Below are positions 54,999 through 63,483 of a stretch of DNA of 64,000 nt, in pieces; the stretch's first letter is position 1; each line of letters begins with the position of its first letter. Under the pieces are notes generated by a model that had not been told where the DNA came from, made no database searches, and was given only the letters and a program-made list of their open reading frames with translations. This DNA comes from Psychrobacter aestuarii (GTDB lineage Bacteria > Pseudomonadota > Gammaproteobacteria > Pseudomonadales > Moraxellaceae). The stretch covers positions 62,001 through 126,000 of the forward strand of contig NZ_CAJGYT010000001.1 in NCBI RefSeq assembly GCF_904846035.1. Reading direction: 5' to 3'. The position numbers were made by a program, and so were the translations under genes.

Positions 54999-56282
54999 AT
55001 GTTAAACCAAAAACGGATTCCAGTGAACCAAATGGTCACCCCTGAAGGGGACAAAGTACAGTCGGAGATGTACACCGACAGCGAACTGTTTGACAAAGAA
55101 ATGGACGCCATCTTTGACAATACATGGGTATGGGTCGCGCATGAGAGCGAGATACCCAACAAAGGCGATTATAAGACCGCGCGTATCGGTCGTCATTCAG
55201 TCATCGTCTCACGCGATAGAAAAATGGACATCCATGTCCTGCTAAACCGCTGCCGCCATCGCGGCGCGACCATCTGCGAAAAGCACAAAGGCAACGCGCG
55301 CAGCTTCGTTTGCCCGTACCATGGCTGGGGCTATGGTCAAGACGGCACACTGCGCGCCATCCCGATTGCAGGACCGTACGAAGGGGTGGTTGATAAAGAA
55401 GAGCTGCCGCTAATCAGCCTGCGTATGGAATCGTATCAGGGTATGATTTTTGCCACCTTTAACAAGGACATTGAGCCGCTAGAGGACTTTTTAGGCGGCG
55501 CGAAAAAATGGATGGACTTGTTTATGAAACAAGGTGGCGGCTATCCCATCAAAACCTTGGGTGAGCACCGTTTCCGCTTCCCTGGCAACTGGAAGATTCA
55601 GCTCGAAAACACCACCGATGCTTATCACTTTCCCATCATTCACAAATCGTTTATCTCCTCACTCGATGGCGATACGGCAGAGATTTTTGACTTTTTAGAA
55701 GGCGATGGTTTTGTCGAAGACTTGGGCAACGGTCACAGCGTTATGGTGATGATTCCTGAGCTGGTTGATTTGGAAGAAAACCTAGACGACCCCATCCCTG
55801 CGCGTTTTGAAGCGCTCGCCGCCGAGCTGCGCGCCGAAGGTCATGACGATGACAAGGTACGCCGTTTGGTACGCGCTGCCGCAGGTTCAGGCTTTAACTT
55901 AAATCTATTCCCGAATGTCGCGTGCTCCATGGCGTTCTTCCGCGTGCTTGCGCCCATCTCCGTCAATGAAACCGAAATTCAGCACATTGCGATTGGTGGT
56001 GACGGTGCGCCTAGCGCCTTTAACAAAACCCGTATCCGCTTGCATGAGCACTTTCAAGGACCGATGGGCTTTGGTACGCCTGACGACTCTGAAGCGTGGG
56101 AGCGCGTGCAAAAAGGCGCTGGCAGCGGCATGAGCGAATGGATTTTGGTCAACCGTGGGCAAAATTTGGTACAACAAAACGATATGGGCAATGACTACAG
56201 CACCGTTTGTTCAGAAATCGGTATGAAAGCGGCGTACAAGCAGTGGGTCAAAATGATGAACGCAGCAGAGCAAGGAGCGTAA
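54999..56282 (+). CDS. iacC: IacC, Rieske ring-hydroxylating dioxygenase alpha subunit
   Basis: 427 residues. Rieske [2Fe-2S] motif C85-x-H87 (NRCRHRGATIC) and C105-x2-H108 (CPYHGWGYG). Mononuclear iron triad in DAYHFPIIHKSF plus a later Asp. Starts with QKRIPVNQMV. In the IAA pathway this oxygenase acts on a late oxindole-type intermediate on the way to catechol. Paired with iacD 2 bases downstream and served by the reductase IacF. Confidence 0.9.
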   Translation: MLNQKRIPVNQMVTPEGDKVQSEMYTDSELFDKEMDAIFDNTWVWVAHESEIPNKGDYKTARIGRHSVIVSRDRKMDIHVLLNRCRHRGATICEKHKGNARSFVCPYHGWGYGQDGTLRAIPIAGPYEGVVDKEELPLISLRMESYQGMIFATFNKDIEPLEDFLGGAKKWMDLFMKQGGGYPIKTLGEHRFRFPGNWKIQLENTTDAYHFPIIHKSFISSLDGDTAEIFDFLEGDGFVEDLGNGHSVMVMIPELVDLEENLDDPIPARFEALAAELRAEGHDDDKVRRLVRAAAGSGFNLNLFPNVACSMAFFRVLAPISVNETEIQHIAIGGDGAPSAFNKTRIRLHEHFQGPMGFGTPDDSEAWERVQKGAGSGMSEWILVNRGQNLVQQNDMGNDYSTVCSEIGMKAAYKQWVKMMNAAEQGA

Positions 56283-56284
56283 CC

Positions 56285-56758
56285 ATGAATAACGAATTAT
56301 ATGTCAGTGTCTCAGCATTTATTGACTACGAAAACAGCCTATTGGACGCCAAAAATTACGACGCATGGCTGCCGCTATGGCAAGACGATGGCATGTATGT
56401 CGTGCCTATCGACACCTCAGATGACGACTACGGCAGCCGCTTGAACTATGCCTATGATGATGCCGACATGCGCCGTATGCGTGTGGCGCGTCTGCTCAGC
56501 GGCGAGTCGGTCTCGGTCGAGAGTAACGGCGGTACGATTCGTCTGACGTCAAGACTGCGCGTCAATCAAGTGGAAGATGTCATCGAAGCGCGCTGTGCGT
56601 TATTGATTAACGAAAGCCGTCTGGGCGTCATGAAGCAATATGTCGCCAATGTGGAATATCAGCTGATACCCAGCGGCGACAGCTTTGCCATTGCCCAAAA
56701 AGTGGTCAAGCTGATTAACGCTGAAGATTACCTGCGTACCATCAGCTATATCCTGTAA
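56285..56758 (+). CDS. iacD: IacD, ring-hydroxylating dioxygenase beta subunit
   Basis: 157 residues from the ATG at 56285 (AAGGAGCG upstream). Cone-shaped beta-subunit fold: FIDYENSLLDAKNYDAWLPLW and TSRLRVNQVEDVIEARCAL. Structural partner of IacC. Confidence 0.88.
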   Translation: MNNELYVSVSAFIDYENSLLDAKNYDAWLPLWQDDGMYVVPIDTSDDDYGSRLNYAYDDADMRRMRVARLLSGESVSVESNGGTIRLTSRLRVNQVEDVIEARCALLINESRLGVMKQYVANVEYQLIPSGDSFAIAQKVVKLINAEDYLRTISYIL

Positions 56759-56784
56759 CCGCTATCTGTTAGGAGTACATCACT

Positions 56785-57528
56785 ATGAAAGACGTCATTG
56801 TCATAACAGGAGCAGGGCAGGGCTTGGGCGCATGTATCGCCAAAGCCTTGTTAAACAGCGGTTTTCGCGTTGCCATCACCGATGTCAGCCAAGACAAAGC
56901 CGCTGCCGCTGCTCAGACGCTCAGCGAGGATACATCGCTGGTGGCAGGGTTTAAGCTGGACGTGACCCAAAAGGCAGATTTTAAGCAGGCGCTCTCTGAT
57001 GTTGAGGCGTATTTTGGCGGCGTGCAGGGTTTAGTAAACAATGCCGCCATGACCCTAACCACGCCCGTCATGGACGTGACGGCTGAAGAGTTTGACAACG
57101 TATTGCGCGTCAACTTGCGCGGCACCTTGTTTGGTTGCCAAGTGTTTGGCGCTTATTTTGCCGACAAAAACTATGGGCGCATCGTCAATATGGCGTCGCT
57201 TGCGGGGCAAAACGGCGGGACAGCGTCAGGGGTGCATTATGCGTCAAGTAAAGGCGGCATCATCACCATGACCAAAGTGTTCGCCGGTCATTTGGCTGCC
57301 AAAGGCGTGACGGTAAACGCCGTCGCCCCAGGACCGATGGATTTGCCCATCGTACATGAGCTGGTATCGCCTGAGAAGCTTGCGCATTTATTAGACAACG
57401 TCATTCCCGTCAAGGCGCTGGGCAGCCCTGATTTTATCGGCGCGATGGTCACGCAGTTGGTGTCGCGAGATGCCTTTGGGGTGACTGGGGCGACGTGGGA
57501 TGCCAACGGCGGTTTATCCATGCGTTAA
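56785..57528 (+). CDS. iacE: IacE, short-chain dehydrogenase/reductase
   Basis: 247 residues. Classical SDR: cofactor motif VITGAGQGLGACIA, NNAA in LVNNAAMT, catalytic Ser in NMASLAG and YASSKGG (YxxxK), then the VNAVAPGPMD tail. Acts on a hydroxylated or keto intermediate of the IAA route, as in other iac clusters. Starts 26 bases after iacD. Confidence 0.87.
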   Translation: MKDVIVITGAGQGLGACIAKALLNSGFRVAITDVSQDKAAAAAQTLSEDTSLVAGFKLDVTQKADFKQALSDVEAYFGGVQGLVNNAAMTLTTPVMDVTAEEFDNVLRVNLRGTLFGCQVFGAYFADKNYGRIVNMASLAGQNGGTASGVHYASSKGGIITMTKVFAGHLAAKGVTVNAVAPGPMDLPIVHELVSPEKLAHLLDNVIPVKALGSPDFIGAMVTQLVSRDAFGVTGATWDANGGLSMR

Positions 57529-57658
57529 GCGCATCGAACCAGTAAAAGTAAGGTCAAATCGGCGACATACAACCCACAAGTAGTGTTGCAAGTGCTGTGA
57601 TTGGTGTCGGCAACGGACGCTGAGCGCTTCAATCTGATTGTTAACAGGACTTATCATT

Positions 57659-58612
57659 ATGAATAATTTAATCAAAGCGATCATTACCGACAGACGGATG
57701 CTGTCTTCTGATGTGGTGTCATTAACCCTCGCACACCCAGACGGCGCGCCATTACCTGCCTTTAGCGCAGGCGCGCATATCAGCGTGCATGTCAATGATG
57801 ATACCATCCGCCAATATTCGTTATGTAGCGCGCCGACGGAGACGGCATTTTACCGCTTGGGCATCTTAAAAGATCCCAAATCACGTGGCGGCTCTATTGC
57901 CATTCATGAGCAGCTAAACGTGGGGGACACCGTCACCATCAGCGCGCCGAACAACTTGTTTCCGCTAGATATGACTGCCGAGCACAGCGTTTTGGCGGGC
58001 GGCGGCATTGGTATCACGCCGATGATAGCCATGGCATACGCGCTCAAGGCGGCGGGCAAGTCGTTTACATTGCATTATTGTGTACGCACGCATAAAGAAG
58101 TCGCGTTCTTGGACGAGTTGCAGCGCGATTTTGGCGACGCTTTACGCTTGCATTGTGACGACTTAGGCGACGACCAGCGCTTGCGACCTGATATTGATTT
58201 CGGTGCGCCGAGCGCAGGCACGCATATTTATACTTGTGGTCCGACAGGCTTTATGGACTGGGTGATGAGCAGTGCTAAGGCAATGGGCTTTGCAGAGCGC
58301 AACATTCATTTTGAGTATTTTAATGTCGACGTGGACAGCTCAGGCGAGGCATTCACGGTAGTCGCGGAGCAAAGCGGCAAGACCATCTCGGTATCAGGCA
58401 CACAAACCATTGTACAAGCGCTGTCTGAGGCGGGTATCAAGGTGCAGGTGTCGTGCGAGCAAGGCATTTGCGGTACATGCATCGTCGATGTGCTCGAGGG
58501 CGAGCCTGACCACAGAGATCAGTTTTTGACCGATGAAGAAAAAGCGGACAACGATCAGATTGCCGTATGCTGCTCCCGCGCCAAGTCTTCCGTGTTGGTG
58601 CTCGATATTTAA
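57659..58612 (+). CDS. iacF: IacF, ferredoxin reductase with C-terminal [2Fe-2S] domain
   Basis: 317 residues from the ATG at 57659. FMN/FAD-binding barrel (ISVHVNDDTIRQYSLCSAP), NAD domain (VLAGGGIGITPMIAMAYAL, IYTCGPTGFMDWV), and plant-type ferredoxin Cys (CEQGICGTC ... CC). The class IA/phthalate-reductase layout delivers electrons from NADH to the IacCD dioxygenase. Confidence 0.9.
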   Translation: MNNLIKAIITDRRMLSSDVVSLTLAHPDGAPLPAFSAGAHISVHVNDDTIRQYSLCSAPTETAFYRLGILKDPKSRGGSIAIHEQLNVGDTVTISAPNNLFPLDMTAEHSVLAGGGIGITPMIAMAYALKAAGKSFTLHYCVRTHKEVAFLDELQRDFGDALRLHCDDLGDDQRLRPDIDFGAPSAGTHIYTCGPTGFMDWVMSSAKAMGFAERNIHFEYFNVDVDSSGEAFTVVAEQSGKTISVSGTQTIVQALSEAGIKVQVSCEQGICGTCIVDVLEGEPDHRDQFLTDEEKADNDQIAVCCSRAKSSVLVLDI

Positions 58613-58774
58613 AACGCTGCCTAGTTAAAACTCTATCGGCTTGTCATACAGCCCCACACATTTGATTGCTACGGATAGCAACAGGGGCGGCATATCAATG
58701 CATTTATACCGCTATTGCCATGTTGCCCCTTTATTTTTAGTGAAACGACTTTCGTTAAATACAAGGAGTACACC

Positions 58775-59701
58775 ATGTCCAATTTTGATAGCAAAGCGCT
58801 GCGCCAAGTGTTCAGCCAGTTTCCCACAGGGGTGACCGTCATCACCACACGCACTGCCGATGGCGAACCCATTGGCGTGACCGCCAGCAGCTTTAATACC
58901 GTCTCGATGAGCCCAGCCTTGGTGCTGTGGAGCATTGACAAAGACGCGCACAGCTTAGACGCCTTTAAAAACTGTGAATATTTCGCCATCAATATTTTAA
59001 GCGATCAGCAGATTGCCATCTCCAACCGCTTTGCAGGGCGCGGTCAAGACAAGTTCAGTGGTATTGATTACACCCATGGTCTTGGCGACAGTCCGTTATT
59101 GCCTGAGGCGTTGACCCAGCTACAATGCAAAAACTGGAATGTATACGAGGGCGGCGATCATCTGATTATGGTGGGCGAGGTGCTGGAGTATAGCGTCACG
59201 CAAAATGCGCGCCCGCTGGTGTTTTCTCAGGGCTCTTATTCTCAAGCCAGCCCGCACTACGATGTGCTGAACACTAAACAAGTCGACGTGTTAAGCCAGC
59301 ATGAGTTTTTAGAAGACCATATCTTGTACTTATTGCGCGCCTCGTACAATCAGCTGAGCCAAGTGTTTTATAAGCGCTTAAACGAAGCAGAAGGCGTCAG
59401 TCCTGAGCTGTGGCGCATTTATGCTTGTCTTGCCGACGGCAATGCGCTGGATTTGGACAGCTTGGGCGTGTTCGTCATGCAGCCCAGACGCGACTTGCTC
59501 GACTCGCTCACCAGTATGGGCGCGCATGTGCAGTGTGATGAGCAAACGGCAGAGCTGACCGAAGCGGGCATTAACCGCGCGCAAAAGCTGTTGTCTATCG
59601 AAAAACAGTACAAACAAGAGCTGGCGAGTCGTGTCGGCGCTGATAACTATAATGATATGAAAGAGACGCTGCGCCATTTATACTGCCGCGAGCATCTGTA
59701 A
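58775..59701 (+). CDS. iacG: IacG, flavin reductase with MarR-like C-terminal domain
   Basis: 308 residues from the ATG at 58775 (AAGGAG upstream); the frame is open from 58715. Residues 1-160 are a flavin:NAD(P)H reductase domain (LRQVFSQFPTGVTVITT, VTASSFNTVSMSPALVLWS, GDHLIMVGEV). Residues about 170-308 form a helical MarR-like domain (EDHILYLLRASYNQLSQVFY, RDLLDSLTSMGAHV, LTEAGINRAQKLL). It gives reduced flavin to IacA. In the 4-hydroxyphenylacetate system of Acinetobacter baumannii a similar tail senses substrate, so substrate control is plausible here. Confidence 0.87.
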   Translation: MSNFDSKALRQVFSQFPTGVTVITTRTADGEPIGVTASSFNTVSMSPALVLWSIDKDAHSLDAFKNCEYFAINILSDQQIAISNRFAGRGQDKFSGIDYTHGLGDSPLLPEALTQLQCKNWNVYEGGDHLIMVGEVLEYSVTQNARPLVFSQGSYSQASPHYDVLNTKQVDVLSQHEFLEDHILYLLRASYNQLSQVFYKRLNEAEGVSPELWRIYACLADGNALDLDSLGVFVMQPRRDLLDSLTSMGAHVQCDEQTAELTEAGINRAQKLLSIEKQYKQELASRVGADNYNDMKETLRHLYCREHL

Positions 59702-59763
59702 TTGGCACTATTAACCACTACCTTCATCTGATTTTCAGCCACTTTTTTCATTTACCTTTTGCT

Positions 59764-59800
59764 CACTGTACGATATCCCTGCGTACAGTGGGTTTTTTTT
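59764..59800 (+). terminator. Terminator of the iac operon
   Basis: CACTGTACG (59764-59772) and CGTACAGTG (59782-59790), perfect 9-base stem, then GGT8. Confidence 0.95.
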
Positions 59801-60090
59801 GGCTTAATCAAGTCACTTACAGCCAGTTAAGCCCTGTGATGACAGGGCAAGCAATAAGCCGCTGAGTCTCTGCTACGTGGTCTTTATAAATGTCACTGTT
59901 ATCAATGCGAGCATTACCTTATTTATATTCAGGCACGGTAATCAGCGCACTTAACATCGATAGATGCCCCAGTACACCGTTAATACGTCGTCTGCCTTTT
60001 AAGTCATAGAGCCAAAATAAAAGCCTAGCCGTCAGCGGTATAAATGGTATCAATAAACAGTAAAAGTGATGGCAACCAAAAAAGAATCAT

Positions 60091-60123
60091 AAAAAAACCA
60101 CATCGCTGGGATGACAATGTGGT
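60091..60123 (-). terminator. Terminator of the oxidase-RidA-OCD operon
   Basis: On the minus strand ACCACAT (60123-60117) pairs with ATGTGGT (60104-60098), followed by a T-run. Confidence 0.8.
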
Positions 60124-60200
60124 CTGATAGGGTATGTTAGGTGTTTCTTAAATGCTCTATTAAGTCGTGTCGATGCACAACCGAGCGTGCATATGAGCGA

Positions 60201-61499
60201 TTAAAACCGCGAAAAACGATAGGGCGCCGGGTCAATCAGTGGCGTATCGCTACGCATGACCAAATCCGCTGCCAATTGACCTGCGGCAGGCGAGGTGCCA
60301 AAGCCATGTCCCGAAAACCCTGTGGCGATGGTTAAGCCTTGCAGGTTGTCAACGCGGTCGATAACGGGATTTGAGTCGGGTGTGATGTCAATCATACCGC
60401 TCCACTGCGATTCAATCTCGGCGCGTTCAAAGTCAGGCCATGCGGCGCGCAGATTATTCAAGGCGGCGCGGTTCAGTACCTCGCTGACCTTGGGGTCCAT
60501 GGTACGGACTTTCTCAAATGGTGAGATGCTATTGGCTTCCCAGTGGCGCGCAAGCAATAAGTCACTTAAAAAGTATTTGCCCAGCCCAATTTTTAAAAAG
60601 TTGTGCTGACCTTTTAGCATGGGTAAAAACTTCATGCCAATTAATAAATGATCAAGGGTCAAAGGCGCGTCTAATTTGCCGCGTTGGGTGATGATATAGC
60701 CGCCATCGATATGTTTGCGAAACGAAAAGTCCGCCGCGCCAACAGCAGGCTGAAAGTCAATATCCATCGGCTTGGTTTTGAGTACCGAGCAGATGACAGG
60801 CAGGGTCGGCAGGCTGATATCCATATTGCCTAAAAAGCGCCGTGACCACATGCCCCCTGCCAGCAGTACCTCGTCGCAGTCAATCTCGCCGTGTTCTGTA
60901 AATACGCCCTCCACGCGGTCGTCGTTGATGCATAAGGAGCGCACGGCGCAATTTTCTATGATGATCGCGCCTTTGGCAATCGCCGCATTGGCAATCGCGC
61001 TCGCCGCCATCGTCGGTTCGGCGCGTCCATCAGTGGCGGTATAGATGCCGCCCGCCCATTGACCGCGCCCGTTCGGCACCATCTCATCAATCTCTTTTGC
61101 CGTGAGCATACGTGAGCCAAGATTAAGCGATTGTGTTTCGTCATGCCACTTTTTATAACTGGCAAGCTCTTCAGGCGTCCTACCGATGAACAAAATCCCC
61201 GATTGGCGATAGCCGACATCCGCTTGCGTACGCTCGGGCATCTCAGACCACAGTCTGTCTGCCGCCAGCGCTAGAGGGATGTCTTTTGGGTGACGATTGG
61301 TTTTACGCACCCAGCCAAGATTGCGCGAGGACTGCTCCCCTGCGATGCGTCCTTTTTCGAGCAGTACCACAGGCACGTTACGTTCGGCAAGGGTCAGCGC
61401 CGCGGTCAATCCGACAATTCCGCCACCGATGATGACCACGGTGGTCGATGGTGGTAGCTGGGTGTCAAGGTTGCGAATGGGGTTGATGATAGGTGCCAT
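60201..61499 (-). CDS. FAD-dependent amino-acid oxidase/dehydrogenase, DAO family
   Basis: 432 residues. N-terminal Rossmann motif VVIIGGGIVGLTAALTLAE, then LLEKGRIAGEQSSRNLGWVRKTN, and C-terminal TIATGFSGHGFGTSPAAG. The family oxidises amino acids or amines to imines. It is encoded 35 bases after a RidA gene, which would hydrolyse the reactive imine. No signal peptide, so it is cytoplasmic or membrane-associated. The substrate is not identifiable; D-amino acids or opine-like secondary amines are options. Last gene of the operon. Confidence 0.82.
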   Translation of the reverse strand: MAPIINPIRNLDTQLPPSTTVVIIGGGIVGLTAALTLAERNVPVVLLEKGRIAGEQSSRNLGWVRKTNRHPKDIPLALAADRLWSEMPERTQADVGYRQSGILFIGRTPEELASYKKWHDETQSLNLGSRMLTAKEIDEMVPNGRGQWAGGIYTATDGRAEPTMAASAIANAAIAKGAIIIENCAVRSLCINDDRVEGVFTEHGEIDCDEVLLAGGMWSRRFLGNMDISLPTLPVICSVLKTKPMDIDFQPAVGAADFSFRKHIDGGYIITQRGKLDAPLTLDHLLIGMKFLPMLKGQHNFLKIGLGKYFLSDLLLARHWEANSISPFEKVRTMDPKVSEVLNRAALNNLRAAWPDFERAEIESQWSGMIDITPDSNPVIDRVDNLQGLTIATGFSGHGFGTSPAAGQLAADLVMRSDTPLIDPAPYRFSRF

Positions 61500-61534
61500 G
61501 AGTGCGCTACTCCTTGTCGCGGTTTGATTACAGA

Positions 61535-61960
61535 TTACGCGTGACCGATGTTGATGGTGGTGCTTTTTGCCGCTGATGCACCCTTATAGGCGGTCACTTC
61601 GATTTCTACTTTATAAGAATTAGAGCTGAGCGGTGCGCAGCTGACGGTCGTGGCAGGGTCAACGCCTTTGAATATCTCACCAAAGATGGTCATTACGGTC
61701 ATGGCATCTTTTGGGTCTGGGATAAACACACGGGTACTGACCACGTCAGCCAATGACGCATCAACGGCGTGTAACGCGCGCTCAATATTGGCAAAGACTT
61801 GGCGCGTTTGTGATTCTAAGTCTTTAGGGATTTCTTTGGTCTCAGGACAGCGCCCTGCGGTATTTGAGACAAAGATAAGGTTATCGACACAGACCAAGCG
61901 CGAATAGCTGGTCTTTTCTTCTAGTACTGAGCCTGTTGTTACTTTGGTTACGGTGGTCAT
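61535..61960 (-). CDS. RidA family imine/enamine deaminase
   Basis: 141 residues. YjgF/RidA fold: LVCVDNLIFVSNTAG, LESQTRQVFANIERALHAVDAS and the conserved RVFIPDPKD (Arg binding the carboxylate). It hydrolyses 2-iminoacids to 2-keto acids, protecting PLP enzymes. Between the OCD-like gene and the oxidase on the same strand. Confidence 0.88.
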   Translation of the reverse strand: MTTVTKVTTGSVLEEKTSYSRLVCVDNLIFVSNTAGRCPETKEIPKDLESQTRQVFANIERALHAVDASLADVVSTRVFIPDPKDAMTVMTIFGEIFKGVDPATTVSCAPLSSNSYKVEIEVTAYKGASAAKSTTINIGHA

Positions 61961-62101
61961 AGGAATGCTCGTGTTATGAATAAAGAGAAAAAGGAATGCT
62001 TTATAAAGAGTAAATGTAAAGGTTGAATACCTGCCACCGACTATAAAACAGCGCTTATAAATGAGTGGCAGGTATCAATGTCAATGCAGATGGCAACAAG
62101 G

Positions 62102-63250
62102 TTAGCGCAGCGCTGGCGTGTCCCATAAGTTCAGCTTGGTGCCGATACCGCGCTCAAGCGCATTGCGATAGACCACCGTGCCCCACGCCACATCTTCGAC
62201 AGGCATACCGCCAACCGACATGACGATGATTTCTTCGTCATTTTGACGAGCGGGGGTGACACCTGAGACGATTTCACCGAGGTCTTCTAGCTCATCCATG
62301 GTCATTGAGCCTTCTTCAATCATGTCCATAAAGCGCATGCCGACCAGTGGAATGTGATTGTGCGCAGGCTTAGGCACTTCTTCATACCACGCGGTGTACA
62401 GACCGATACTGTCCATGACTTTGCGCACATCTTTGCCACTCATGGCATCATCCAAGCGGCAAGACGCTGGCATGGCTAAGAATGCACCCGCCTTGACCCA
62501 TTCGCGCTTGACGATGGGATAGGTGGAGGGGTCGCCAGTTGCGCCTGAGTTGCAATAGGTGACCAAATCAGAGTCGCGCACCACATCTTCAACGCTATCG
62601 ACGATATGGACATTGGTGATTTGTGGATAGGTTTCAGCGAGCCACGCGGTAAAGCTGTCTAGGCTGGCTTGCCCGCGGGCTTTGATTTTGATGGTATCTA
62701 CGTCTGGGCACGCTGCCATAAATGCGGCAACGGTCGTTTTACCCATCACCCCTGGTCCGAGTAGACCAATGACTTTAGAATCTTTACGCGCCAAATGACG
62801 TGCGCCAACGCCTGGAACGGCGCCAGTACGATAGGCGGATAATAGGTTTGCCGACATATAGGCCAGCGGCGCTGAGGTCACCACATCCGTCAAGGTAAAC
62901 ATCAAGATAGAGCGCGGCAAGCCAATCTCGCGGTTGGCGACATTTGAGCCGTACCATTTGACCCCGCAGGTTTGAAAGTCGCCGCCCAGATAGGCAGGCA
63001 TCGCCATCAGACGACGATCGGCGGTGGGCTTGGGCATGGTTGGAAAGGGAGATTCTTCAGGGAAAGTAATCATCGCGCCGTGCGAGTCGCTGTTGGGTCC
63101 TGCCATGCGATAGTCGCCACTGTGTAGCAGCTTGAACATATCTTCCATGGTATCGACACACTGTGCCATATCGGTGACGCCAGCGGCGATCATGTCTGAT
63201 TCTGACAGATAGATAAAATCAATATGCGTATTGGGGGTTTCCGTAGTCAT
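62102..63250 (-). CDS. Ornithine cyclodeaminase/mu-crystallin family protein
   Basis: 382 residues. NAD-binding GLLGPGVMGKTTVAAFMAAC, the N-terminal family Arg/Lys region MPKPTADRRLMAMPAYLGG and VKWYGSNVANREIGLPRS. Longer than classic ornithine cyclodeaminase (about 350). Members reduce imines or make them; some similar proteins are labelled as an amine oxidase subunit in databases. With an FAD oxidase and RidA it suggests degradation of an amine or imino acid. It opens the operon. Confidence 0.8.
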   Translation of the reverse strand: MTTETPNTHIDFIYLSESDMIAAGVTDMAQCVDTMEDMFKLLHSGDYRMAGPNSDSHGAMITFPEESPFPTMPKPTADRRLMAMPAYLGGDFQTCGVKWYGSNVANREIGLPRSILMFTLTDVVTSAPLAYMSANLLSAYRTGAVPGVGARHLARKDSKVIGLLGPGVMGKTTVAAFMAACPDVDTIKIKARGQASLDSFTAWLAETYPQITNVHIVDSVEDVVRDSDLVTYCNSGATGDPSTYPIVKREWVKAGAFLAMPASCRLDDAMSGKDVRKVMDSIGLYTAWYEEVPKPAHNHIPLVGMRFMDMIEEGSMTMDELEDLGEIVSGVTPARQNDEEIIVMSVGGMPVEDVAWGTVVYRNALERGIGTKLNLWDTPALR

Positions 63251-63404
63251 GATGGCTTCACATCCTTATGAGTTGGTGGTACGGGTGACCATTTCATAGT
63301 TGCATATTCTAAAAATCAGAAATAGAACAAATCGGCAATGCCTAATAAGCGTGATAAATAAAAAATCAGTACAGCGCCCAACAGGACGGGATAATGACAA
63401 GGCA

Positions 63405-63453
63405 ATAAAAAAGCCATTGGTAACAACGGGTTAATCGTCATTACCAATGGCTT
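63405..63453 (-). terminator. Terminator of the AraC-type gene
   Basis: AAGCCATTGGTAA (63411-63423) and TTACCAATGGCTT (63441-63453): 13-base perfect stem, on the minus strand followed by TTTTTTATT. Confidence 0.95.
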
Positions 63454-63483
63454 GGCGCACTTGTGACACTGTGATGCGCGAGG

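Larger units (their letters stand above)
59702..60200. other. 499-base intergenic region between iacG and the amino-acid oxidase gene
   Basis: Convergent end region. Contains the iac terminator (59764-59800) and the terminator of the opposite operon (60091-60123). The bases between show no gene or repeat I can support. Confidence 0.6.

Noticed and set aside
63300..63340. TTCTA ... TAGAA dyad upstream of the OCD-like gene as a fourth copy of the shared operator
   Set aside because: It lacks ATACGAAC and the promoter spacing; only a GTTCTA-like end is similar.
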